A stretch of DNA of 56,532 nucleotides from an uncultured Acidobacteriaceae bacterium. Its GTDB lineage: Bacteria > Acidobacteriota > Terriglobia > Terriglobales > Acidobacteriaceae. Shown here piece after piece: positions 33,676 to 42,114 of this stretch. The translations under genes and the position numbers were made by a program. The stretch is from the NCBI GenBank assembly GCA_903842065.1, contig CAIMKZ010000103.1, positions 1-56,532 on the forward strand, given 5' to 3'. Under the pieces are notes generated by a model. The model did no database searches, was not told the DNA's origin, and was given only the letters and a program-made list of their open reading frames with translations. How positions within the stretch are numbered: position 1 is the first letter of the stretch; each line of letters starts with the position of its first letter.

Positions 33676-34157
33676 ACCTCTACTTCCTCGATGCCACTGT
33701 CTTCGCCAAGCTGTTTGTGCGCGAGCCGGGAACGGCTGCACTGATTGAGCTGATGGAGAAGGTGGAAGACAATCGCAAACTGATCTCCGCCGTAACACCG
33801 TTGGAGGTGCATGCAGCGCTTCGCCGGCAGGAGCGCTCTGGGGCGATCCTGGGTTCGGATGCCCTGGCGGCATTCGATGCGCTTCGTCTTGAAGCGGCGC
33901 GTATGGTGCAGCAGCCGGTGAATCCGGCAGTGCTGGAGTCGGCCCGTCAGATTGTGGACCGGACGGCGCTGCGCTGGCCGGCGGCCCTGCAACTGGGAAC
34001 GGCGCTGGTTTCGCGGCAGATGTTTCATGGCACGCCCATCACGTTTGTGTCTTCGTCGGCAGAACTGCTGAGCGCCGCGCGCAGCGAGGGTCTGGATACA
34101 CTCGATCCCGCCCAGAAGGAATTGCAAGGCCATGTATTGAAGTACGTTGAGGCCTGA
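33672..34157 (+). CDS. degenerate PIN-domain protein, 161 aa
   Basis: The GTG start (33672) overlaps the preceding stop. The fold is PIN: NLYFLDATVFAKLFVREPGTAAL with the first Asp and VTPLEVHAAL with the Glu. The third position, normally Asp in 'xDALHLATAL', reads WPAALQLGTAL. The fourth, normally Asp in 'vTyD', reads FVSSSAELL. Two of four catalytic acids are thus missing. It is probably not an active nuclease, and may instead bind RNA or its partner. Confidence 0.82.
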   Translation: MNLYFLDATVFAKLFVREPGTAALIELMEKVEDNRKLISAVTPLEVHAALRRQERSGAILGSDALAAFDALRLEAARMVQQPVNPAVLESARQIVDRTALRWPAALQLGTALVSRQMFHGTPITFVSSSAELLSAARSEGLDTLDPAQKELQGHVLKYVEA

Positions 34158-34229
34158 GCGGGCGAGCGGTGCTACGACAGCGGGACTCTGCTATGCTAGG
34201 GGGTCTATCTCGACAGTTGGAGGGAAGCC

Positions 34230-34649
34230 ATGCCGGAGTTTAGGGCCAGAAAACATCATCAGGACCGGGTGGCAGAAACGCTCCGGGAAGAGATCGGAGC
34301 AATGATCGAGGGCGAGCTGTCCGATCCGCGCATTGCCTTTTGCTATGTAAGCGAGGTGGCGCTGAATCCGGGCGGCAAATCGGCGCGCGTCTACGTGGCC
34401 GTAGACAATGCGGAGAAGGACATCGCCGAGGCCGAGGACCGCACGGTAGCCGCTCTGGAATCCGCCAAGGGATTTATTCGCTTCTCGATCAAGGAGCGGA
34501 TGGGCGTGCGGCACGTGCCGGAACTGCTGTTTGTCGCCGACCGTTCGGGACGCTTTCAGGCACGCATCGAGGAGCTATTGGGCCGGAAGAAGGGTGGCAA
34601 GCGGCGGGCTGCCGCGCCGGCCGCTTCGGCTCCGGCAGAATCCGCCTGA
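34230..34649 (+). CDS. rbfA: ribosome-binding factor A
   Basis: RbfA binds the 30S subunit during late 16S maturation and cold adaptation. The KH-like fold is clear: HHQDRVAETLREEIGAMIEGELSDPRI, then VSEVALNPGGKSARVYVAV, AALESAKGFIRFSIKERMGVRHVPELLFV and RFQARIEELL. The last 25 residues are a basic then Ala/Pro tail. GGAGGG precedes the ATG by about six bases. It is usually near infB-truB; here neither is adjacent. Confidence 0.95.
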   Translation: MPEFRARKHHQDRVAETLREEIGAMIEGELSDPRIAFCYVSEVALNPGGKSARVYVAVDNAEKDIAEAEDRTVAALESAKGFIRFSIKERMGVRHVPELLFVADRSGRFQARIEELLGRKKGGKRRAAAPAASAPAESA

Positions 34650-34922
34650 AGAGGCCGATTGCTGGACGTTCTTTGTCTCCGGCGCATCGCGTTTAGATCG
34701 CGATGCAGCGGGGCTTCTGGTTTGTTACCCGCGCCCGGGGAAGGTATTTCTGTATAGGCAGGCCTGCGCCGACGGCGGGGGAAATCTGATAGCCTTGGAC
34801 CTGTCACGGGGGCTGTTCTGGAATCCCCGACGGGCAAGCGCGGGCGCCGGCCAACGAAGTCGGCGAATCAAAAAGAGTAAAAAGAACGCGCCGACGGCCG
34901 AGGACGCTGGAGAACTGCTGGA

Positions 34923-36719
34923 ATGGAACGAAGCAATGTGCCCGCTTCCCCGGTCGAACCGAAGAGCCGCGCCATGCGGCTGCTCGCCTGGGCTACCACG
35001 CGCGAAGCATTCGTCTTTCTTGCTTTTACACTCTTCTATCTGCTTTATGGCGTAACGCCGATTCTTGGCGGCGCGGGTCTGGGCGTGGTGGGCGCCGACG
35101 AGCCCCGATATGCGCAGATCGCGCATGAGATGCTGGTGCGCTTCGACACCGCGGACACGATCAAGGGCAAGCTCAGCGCCTGCGTTACACCGTACCTGTA
35201 CGGGAAGCCCTGGCTGGAGAAGCCCGCCCTGTATTACTGGCGGGCGATGTTTGTGTTTAAAGACTTCGGCGTGCACGACTGGAGCGCGCGCCTGCCCTCT
35301 GTGAGCTTTGCCTTCATCATGATCGGGCTGATCTACCTGCACATGCGACGATTCCGGCCCGGGGGGCACCTCGACGCCGCACTGATCACGGCGGCGAGCG
35401 TCGGCATCATCGGCTTTGCGCGCGGGGCCTCGACAGACATGCAGATGGCGGCGCCGCTGGCGATAGGGCTGCTGGGCTGGTATGCGTGGTACGAAACCGG
35501 CTCAAAGTTCTGGCTCTACGACATCTACTTTTTTACCGCGCTGGCCACGCTGGCCAAGGGTCCGGTTGCGCCTTTCCTGGCCGCGGTGATTATCTGCGCG
35601 TTTGCCCTGCTGCGCAAAGAGTGGCGGATTGTGCCGCGTACGTTGTGGTGGCCGGGAATTCTGCTCTACTTTGCCATCGTGCTGCCGTGGTTCATTGCGG
35701 TGCAGCACCAGAACCCGACCTTCTTCCGAGAGTTCTTCCTCGAACACAATCTGGAACGATTCGCCACCGATCGCTATCAGCACGAGCAGCCCTTCTGGTA
35801 CTACCTGGTGGTGGTGCTGCTGGCGCTGATGCCGTGGACGGTGGTGGCGGTTCGTGCGCTGGCAGACGGCATTCAGAAGAGCGTGTGCGAGTGGCGGCTG
35901 CGGCACTCGAAGTGCGGCAAGTGCGGCGAGAGCAAGCCGGGAGACGCCTTCCCTGAGTTTCTGGTTCTGTGGGCGCTGATCCCGATCCTGTTCTTCTCGC
36001 TTTCGAAGTCGAAGCTGCCCGGCTACATCCTTCCATCGATTCCGCCGCTGACGATTCTTACCGGCGACTATCTCTTCCGGCGGCGCGCCAACGGACTCAA
36101 CCAGTGGACGATGGCGGGACACGCCATGGTGGTAGGCCTGATCACTCTGGTGGTGATGCTGATGCCGTGGTTTGTGGCGCATGGATCCGCGATGCCCCCG
36201 GCGATGGCGCTGACGGCGGCTCTGGCCGCTGCTCTGGGCGCGGCGCTGCTGATCCTGCTCGTGACGAATGTCTACGGCGTGGCGCGCCTGCGCATGGCCA
36301 CCTGCTCGGTGCTGGCGGTTCTGATCGTGTTCCTTTTCGGTGTGGGTCCGGCGTTCGGCTTGCCGGCGATTGAATCGACGAAGAAGGTCATTGAGATGCT
36401 CGACCGCACCTACTCGGCGCGGCCGCTGGCCGACAGGCTGGCGTCGGTGGCTGCGCAGGACGAGACCGTGGCAGTCTTCCGGGTGCGTCGCGACGTAGAG
36501 TACGGTCTGGCCTTTTATCGCAATCACGAAGTGGTCAACTACGAGCAGAACGGCGTTCCCAGCGATCAGCATCTGCTGGTGGTTCGGGTGACCGGGCGCG
36601 GCGGCGCAGACCTGCACTCGCAGGCGGCGCTTGCGCACTACCTCGAAGGACGGCAAATCGAGGAGCTCTTCGGCTGGCCGGAGCAAGGACTGGAAGTGTA
36701 TCTTGTCGGGAAACGGTAG
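34923..36719 (+). CDS. GT39-family (ArnT/PMT-like) membrane glycosyltransferase, 598 aa
   Basis: This is a polytopic GT-C enzyme that moves a sugar from a polyprenyl-phosphate donor on the periplasmic face. The first loop has the family's DEPRYAQ acidic motif, and GKPWLEKPALYYW follows. About twelve hydrophobic helices are visible, then a soluble C-terminal part (about 490-598). A cytoplasmic loop carries an unusual CGKCGESKPG segment. The substrate (lipid A, protein or glycolipid) cannot be told. No partner genes are adjacent. The upstream 270 bp contain no gene. Confidence 0.88.
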   Translation: MERSNVPASPVEPKSRAMRLLAWATTREAFVFLAFTLFYLLYGVTPILGGAGLGVVGADEPRYAQIAHEMLVRFDTADTIKGKLSACVTPYLYGKPWLEKPALYYWRAMFVFKDFGVHDWSARLPSVSFAFIMIGLIYLHMRRFRPGGHLDAALITAASVGIIGFARGASTDMQMAAPLAIGLLGWYAWYETGSKFWLYDIYFFTALATLAKGPVAPFLAAVIICAFALLRKEWRIVPRTLWWPGILLYFAIVLPWFIAVQHQNPTFFREFFLEHNLERFATDRYQHEQPFWYYLVVVLLALMPWTVVAVRALADGIQKSVCEWRLRHSKCGKCGESKPGDAFPEFLVLWALIPILFFSLSKSKLPGYILPSIPPLTILTGDYLFRRRANGLNQWTMAGHAMVVGLITLVVMLMPWFVAHGSAMPPAMALTAALAAALGAALLILLVTNVYGVARLRMATCSVLAVLIVFLFGVGPAFGLPAIESTKKVIEMLDRTYSARPLADRLASVAAQDETVAVFRVRRDVEYGLAFYRNHEVVNYEQNGVPSDQHLLVVRVTGRGGADLHSQAALAHYLEGRQIEELFGWPEQGLEVYLVGKR

Positions 36720-36797
36720 AGTATATTAAACGGTTGGCTGGAGGCGTTGTTTCCGGCAACATGTATCCGTCCCTTGCGTCTGGACAAGAAGAACCGA

Positions 36798-37772
36798 ATG
36801 GCAGCCGGCACATCTATCGACGTTCTCGACCTGCGCCACTACTCGGCCACTGCGCTCAGGCAGTTGCTTGAGGCCGAGGGCGATCTTTGGCGTGAACGGC
36901 TGAACTGGGATTATCGCGCCTCGGCCAGGCTGCTGATGCAGTACCTCGACAACCACTCCCTGCCCGGCTTTGTGGCTCGGGAGGCAGACCAGCCGGTGGG
37001 CTACGTCTTCGGCGTCTATGAGGAAGCGAAGGCGGTTGTCGGCGGTGTTTTTGCGGCGGAGAGGCCGGGAGGTGAGCCGGCACGGGCCGTCGAGGGCAGA
37101 CTGATCAGACACCTGCTCGAACTGCTGACCAACTCGCCGCAACTGGAGCGCATCGAGTCGCAACTGCTGCTTCATCCCTCAGGCATGCACGCCAGAGAGT
37201 TTCGCGATGCGGGCTTCGAAGTGTTCCGGCGGCTCTTCATGGTGCGCTCGCTGCTGGGGCTGTGGACCGCGCCAAAAGTCGAACTGCCCGCGGGGCTTGA
37301 ACTGCGGCAGTGGAAGGAAGACGATATTGGAGCCGCCGCCAAGCTCATCTGCGAGACCTACCATGGGCATCCCGACAGCCTCATTAACGACCAGTACCGC
37401 ACCGTGCATGGATCGACGCGCTTTTTGAGCAACATTGTGCGCTACGCGGGCTGTGGCGCGTTTTCAGCTCCTGTTTCCCATCTGATATTCGACCGGGCTC
37501 GTCGAGAGCCGGTGGCAATGGTGCTTGGCTCGCGCGTAAGTACGCCCAGCGGCCACATCACGCAGATCTGCGTGCATCCGGAGTGGCGGGGCAGGGGACT
37601 GGCGCGAACGCTGCTCTCGGTGGCCGCCTTCTGCTTCATGCGCCAGGGGGCGACGGAGATCTCACTCACCGTTACCGAAGAGAACCGGCCTGCGATCCTG
37701 CTTTACGAGCAAGAGGGGTACACCTGCGGTCACAGGTTCGATGCGGCGGTGTGGCAGCGAAGTTGGGTGTAG
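36798..37772 (+). CDS. GNAT-family acetyltransferase with duplicated domain, 324 aa
   Basis: The C-terminal half is a typical GNAT: GHITQICVHPEWRGRGLARTLLSVAAFCFM holds the acetyl-CoA R/Q-x-x-G-x-G/A loop, and ISLTVTEENRPAILLYEQEGY is the late strand-helix. The N-terminal half looks like a degenerate second GNAT (VGYVFGVYEEAKAVVGGVF, ESQLLLHPSGMHAREFRDAGFEVF). The Met at 36798 is preferred; the frame also opens at a TTG at 36747. The substrate is unknown. Confidence 0.82.
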   Translation: MAAGTSIDVLDLRHYSATALRQLLEAEGDLWRERLNWDYRASARLLMQYLDNHSLPGFVAREADQPVGYVFGVYEEAKAVVGGVFAAERPGGEPARAVEGRLIRHLLELLTNSPQLERIESQLLLHPSGMHAREFRDAGFEVFRRLFMVRSLLGLWTAPKVELPAGLELRQWKEDDIGAAAKLICETYHGHPDSLINDQYRTVHGSTRFLSNIVRYAGCGAFSAPVSHLIFDRARREPVAMVLGSRVSTPSGHITQICVHPEWRGRGLARTLLSVAAFCFMRQGATEISLTVTEENRPAILLYEQEGYTCGHRFDAAVWQRSWV

Positions 37773-37790
37773 AGGGAAAGTCCGGGTTCT

Positions 37791-37967
37791 TTATCGCGCG
37801 ATCAGGAACATGACCCAGCTGATCACGATCGCCGAGCCCACAAACAGCGCAAAGCAGTAGAGCCCGTAGCGGAACATGCGGCGCGGCGTCTCGCGCATGG
37901 TGATGCCGAAGATAGTCGATGCGAAGATCGCGAACAGAAGCACGGCGGTGAAGTGGGAGGGATGCAT
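37791..37967 (-). CDS. small two-helix membrane protein, 58 aa
   Basis: Reading the minus strand from the ATG at 37967 gives MHPSHFTAVLLFAIFASTIF, a basic loop with RETPRRMFRYG, then LYCFALFVGSAIVISWVMFL. This is a two-pass inner-membrane hairpin. The start overlaps the stop of the upstream gene by one base (TGATG), strong evidence for real coupled translation despite its small size. The family is not recognised. Confidence 0.75.
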   Translation of the reverse strand: MHPSHFTAVLLFAIFASTIFGITMRETPRRMFRYGLYCFALFVGSAIVISWVMFLIAR

Positions 37968-38377
37968 CAGGACGCCTTCCTCCCCGTGCGCAGGTTGTGC
38001 GCGTCAACGGCAGACATCACGTTGAGCAGGCCGGCTACAACAATGAACTTGGAGCCGTAGTCGCCGGTGGTGAACTGCACCGGGTCAGCGCCAAGGCCTG
38101 CAATGCGGCTTATCAAGTACAGCGCTCCGTTGCCCAGATCGCCGAGCAGCCCAAGCAGGTCGAGAATGTCGCCACCGTTCGTGTAGATCTTGCCGTGCAT
38201 CGCCAGACCCAGCGCAAACATGCAGATGATCGAGGCCGTGATCAGCGCGCCGCGCACCCGTTTACCGATAAGAAAGTGTCCGGCTCCGGGGACCAGCCAT
38301 CCTGCGATGAGAGGCAGGTAGACGAAGCCCTGCTGCGAGGACTTGTCTGCCGCGGCTTTGCTCGATGAAGTGGCCAT
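37967..38377 (-). CDS. membrane protein, TM2-like, 136 aa
   Basis: There are three hydrophobic segments. The first part, PLIAGWLVPGAGHFLIGKRVRGALITASIICMFALGL, resembles TM2-type 'G.G..HfylGk...G' hairpins. Then come a loop around ILDLLGLLGDLGNGALYLI and a final helix FIVVAGLLNVMSAVDAHNLRTG. The start has a Ser/Lys-rich cytoplasmic tail. It forms an operon with the 58-aa gene and probably with the 274-aa gene 30 bp upstream. Confidence 0.7.
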   Translation of the reverse strand: MATSSSKAAADKSSQQGFVYLPLIAGWLVPGAGHFLIGKRVRGALITASIICMFALGLAMHGKIYTNGGDILDLLGLLGDLGNGALYLISRIAGLGADPVQFTTGDYGSKFIVVAGLLNVMSAVDAHNLRTGRKAS

Positions 38378-38407
38378 TCCTCTTGAATATATCAGGCAGC
38401 GTGCGAA

Positions 38408-39232
38408 CTACTCGGCTGAAGACTCTGTCTGTTCCGCAGCAGGCTCATCGGGAGCGTCCTGCGCTGCAACCTCGGCGGGTACAACCGTACCCGGCTCGTC
38501 GCGCCAGAGCCAGACGATCCACCACACCAGCACGCACAGATACACGGTGCTGTTCCCGTGGAAGATGCGGTCGCGCAGGTCGATGGCGCGCTCGTACTCT
38601 GTCTGGCTGTGAATGACCGCGTGCGTGGCGATGAACTGCCAGAGCGCGCGGGAGGCGATCTGCGCGAGGCCCGCGGCAGAGAGGCCGATGATGACCTGCT
38701 GGGGATGGGTCTGCCATCCTGCGCCGAAGCGGCGGCCATACAGAGCTACCAGAAGGCCCAGCTCAATTCCCAGGAGCGAGACAAGGACCGAGCCTTTGTC
38801 TGAGACCACCTGCAACATGCGCAGGATGCCGAGCAGCGAGGTGTCCTTGAAGGTGCTCCATGCCGGCCACGGACCCCAGAGAACTAATACGACAGTCGCG
38901 AGGAACAGCGCGAGGATCGTACAGATGAGCCATGTGCGCCGTGCGGCTCCAGCAAAGGCGCGGCGGGCCACCTCGACTACGACCAGTATCCCGATCACCG
39001 CCGCAAGCGTGGAGAGGATGAGAAATACGGCGCTTGAAACGATGGGCGCCATGCGGCCGTAGAGAAGCCGGGTAACCAGCAGAATCAACGTCGAGAGCAC
39101 GATGCTGGTGAAGAGGAAGGCGAAGCGGCGGGCGCGATCGCGGCCCAACACCACGACGAGCAGAACCAGATGGGCCGCGAAGGTCAGCGTCCAGAGAATC
39201 TGAGTGGCGGAAAAGTCAAAGTGAAAGCTCAT
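38408..39232 (-). CDS. polytopic membrane protein, 274 aa
   Basis: About seven hydrophobic helices are seen (for example LWTLTFAAHLVLLVVVLG, FAFLFTSIVLSTLILLV, TWLICTILALFLATVVLVLWG, GSVLVSLLGIELGLLVALYG). The last 30 residues are acidic and soluble (DEPGTVVPAEVAAQDAPDE). The family is not recognised. It heads a minus-strand operon with two smaller membrane proteins and is divergent from maf across 79 bp. Confidence 0.7.
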   Translation of the reverse strand: MSFHFDFSATQILWTLTFAAHLVLLVVVLGRDRARRFAFLFTSIVLSTLILLVTRLLYGRMAPIVSSAVFLILSTLAAVIGILVVVEVARRAFAGAARRTWLICTILALFLATVVLVLWGPWPAWSTFKDTSLLGILRMLQVVSDKGSVLVSLLGIELGLLVALYGRRFGAGWQTHPQQVIIGLSAAGLAQIASRALWQFIATHAVIHSQTEYERAIDLRDRIFHGNSTVYLCVLVWWIVWLWRDEPGTVVPAEVAAQDAPDEPAAEQTESSAE

Positions 39233-39311
39233 GATTTGGCGCCCCGGGGGGCAAGTATTAGTTTATAGGGGCTGAGTGGCTCTTCGATCCGGGCTGACAT
39301 AATCGTTAAGT

Positions 39312-39896
<585 letters not shown>

Positions 39897-39920
39897 GGCA
39901 CGCCTCCTGCCCGGCTTAGT

Positions 39921-39948
39921 TTGACGTAAATCCCTTCTGGAGTATCAT
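39921..39948 (+). promoter_or_regulatory. sigma-70-like promoter for the DUF3857 pair
   Basis: TTGACG (39921-39926) and TATCAT (39943-39948) are separated by 16 bp. A start near 39955 gives a leader of about 95 bases before the ATG at 40050. The leader includes an A-rich stretch (CAACAAAAAAATTCAATTGC). Confidence 0.6.
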
Positions 39949-40049
39949 GGTGCAACAAAAAAATTCAATTGCAATGTTGCATCTATTGCTGCACGGTTTT
40001 GTGTCTCCTCGGGCCGCGTGTAGTCCAGAATCCAAAGGGATATCTCTCT

Positions 40050-42083
40050 ATGAAAATCACCGCCATTTTATGCCGGGCCGCGCTGCTCGCGGCCATGCCT
40101 TGTGTTGCAGGCTTCGCCCAGACCACTACGTTTCAAACGCCCACACCCGATGAACTGAAGATGACCGCCGACCCCAAAGCGCCGGGGGCCGCGGCGGTGT
40201 ATCTGAATCTGGAACAGACCGCCAACGACAACCTCGGCACCAGAACCTTCTACGCACGCATCAAGGTGCTCACCGAGAAGGGCAAGGAACTGGCGACGAT
40301 CGAGGTTCCCTACGGCGGGAGCCTGAAGGTCGATGCCATCAAGGGCCGCACCATCCACTCCGACGGCACGGTGATTCCGCTTGAAGTGAAGGCCGAAGAC
40401 CTGACGATGGTCAAGGCCGGCGACTTCCAGGTAAAGAAAAAGGTCTTCACATTGCCCAGTGTGGAAGTGGGCAGCATTCTCGAGTACCGCTACGACATCA
40501 ACTACCCGGAGGGCTCGGTGTCGTCTCCGCAGTGGGATGTGCAGCGGCGCTACTTTGTGCACCAGTCGCGCTATGCGTTCACGCCCTTCAAGGGGTTTAT
40601 GACCGGCATCGGAAATATCACCAGCAGCCAGATCGTAAACCGGCGTACGGGCAAGACGCTCGACACGCTGGCGTGGTCGTCGCGGCTGCCTCCGGGGGTC
40701 AAGCTGGCGCCGAACGCGGAGGGGCGCTTCTCGATCGACCTGACCGATATACCAGCCGCGCCCGACGAGGACTGGATGCCGCCGAGTGACAGCCTGCTAT
40801 TCAAGGTTCTCTTCTACTACAAGGCAGCGCAGTCGGTTGAGTCGTTCTGGAGCGATGAGGCCAAGATCTGGTCGAAGGAAGTGAATCACTTCGCTGATGT
40901 CTCCGGAGTCCTCAAGGCGGCGGCAGCGGGGATCGTGTCGCCCACCGATGAGGAAATCCTGAAGGCCAAGAAGCTCTACGACGCCGTGCAGGCTCTGGAG
41001 AACACCGACTACACGCGCAAAAAGACCGAGTCGGAGATGAAGACACTGGGCATCAAAGAGTCAAAGCGAGCCGAGGATGTCTGGAAGCAGAAGAGCGGCG
41101 ACAGCGAGGAAATCGCCCTGCTCTACCTGGCCATGGTGCGGGCCGCCGGCTTGAATGCGTACGCGATGAAAGTTACCGATCGCTCCCGCAGAGTCTTTGA
41201 CGTACAGGACCTGGATGCCGATCAGTACGATGACACGCTTGTGATCGTCTCGGCCGGAGGGCAGGAGGTGCTGACCGATCCGGGCGAGAAGATGTGCCCG
41301 TTCCAAACTATCCGCTGGAACCACACTCTGACGGCTGGGATGCGGCAAGCGGCCAACAACGGCGCGGGATTCCTTTCGGTTCCCGAGACCAACTATACGT
41401 TAAACACAACCACCTGGACCGGCGAGTTGAAGGTGAGCGAGCGCGGAGAGGTTTCAGGCGATCTGAGCGATGTCATGAAGGGCCAGGAGGCACTGCGCTG
41501 GCGGCAGACGGCTCTGCGCAACGACGACGCGGAGCTCAAGAAGCAGTTCGATCGCGCTCTGGCCGGCGTGGTCCCCGAGGGCGTCGAGGCGCACGTGGAT
41601 CACTTCCTGGGCCTGGATACTCCGGACACAAACCTGGTGGCAGCAGTGAAGGTCTCAGGCTCGATGGGCGCGGCTACGGGTAAGCGGCTCTTACTGCCAG
41701 GCTTCTTCTTCGAGAGCCGCGGCAGTACGCCGTTTGTGAAGGCGGAGAAGCGCGAAACCGCGGTCGATATGCACTATGGTGAAAAGTCGGTCGAGCAGAT
41801 TACCTACGATCTTCCCGCCGGAATGACGGTCGAAGGCGCACCCACGGATGCAACCCAGACCTGGCCTGGTCTGGCGCGCTACATCGTCAAGACCAAGGCC
41901 ACGCCGGAGCAGATGATTGTGCTGCGCCAACTGGAGCGGGCCTTTAGCGAAGCAAAGCCTGAGGAGTATCAGGACCTGCGCGGGTTCTATCAGAAGATCG
42001 CCACGGGCGACCAGCAGCAACTGGTGCTGAAAGCAGGGGCGCAAAGCGCATCCGGAGCCACAACCGGCAGCTCGCAGCAGTAG
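40050..42083 (+). CDS. DUF3857/transglutaminase-like secreted protein, catalytic Cys lost, 677 aa
   Basis: The Met at 40050 has AAAGGGA nine bases upstream and starts a signal peptide (MKITAILCRAALLAAMPCVAGFA). The N-terminal DUF3857 domain spans about 40-250 (TRTFYARIKVLTEKGKELATI, VEVGSILEYRYDI, FTPFKG). A transglutaminase-like domain follows, but the usual GDCKDK reads GDSEEI (Cys to Ser), and the usual His region reads DQYDDTLVIV. It therefore cannot act by the Cys-His-Asp mechanism. The neighbour downstream has an intact triad. Location is periplasmic. Confidence 0.88.
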   Translation: MKITAILCRAALLAAMPCVAGFAQTTTFQTPTPDELKMTADPKAPGAAAVYLNLEQTANDNLGTRTFYARIKVLTEKGKELATIEVPYGGSLKVDAIKGRTIHSDGTVIPLEVKAEDLTMVKAGDFQVKKKVFTLPSVEVGSILEYRYDINYPEGSVSSPQWDVQRRYFVHQSRYAFTPFKGFMTGIGNITSSQIVNRRTGKTLDTLAWSSRLPPGVKLAPNAEGRFSIDLTDIPAAPDEDWMPPSDSLLFKVLFYYKAAQSVESFWSDEAKIWSKEVNHFADVSGVLKAAAAGIVSPTDEEILKAKKLYDAVQALENTDYTRKKTESEMKTLGIKESKRAEDVWKQKSGDSEEIALLYLAMVRAAGLNAYAMKVTDRSRRVFDVQDLDADQYDDTLVIVSAGGQEVLTDPGEKMCPFQTIRWNHTLTAGMRQAANNGAGFLSVPETNYTLNTTTWTGELKVSERGEVSGDLSDVMKGQEALRWRQTALRNDDAELKKQFDRALAGVVPEGVEAHVDHFLGLDTPDTNLVAAVKVSGSMGAATGKRLLLPGFFFESRGSTPFVKAEKRETAVDMHYGEKSVEQITYDLPAGMTVEGAPTDATQTWPGLARYIVKTKATPEQMIVLRQLERAFSEAKPEEYQDLRGFYQKIATGDQQQLVLKAGAQSASGATTGSSQQ

Positions 42084-42114
42084 CGGCAGTGGATAGCAAC
42101 ACGAGGATTCGACA

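Noticed and set aside
35502..36686. 394-codon open frame on the minus strand
   Set aside because: It is antisense to the GT39 glycosyltransferase and has an Arg/His/Gln composition typical of shadow frames.
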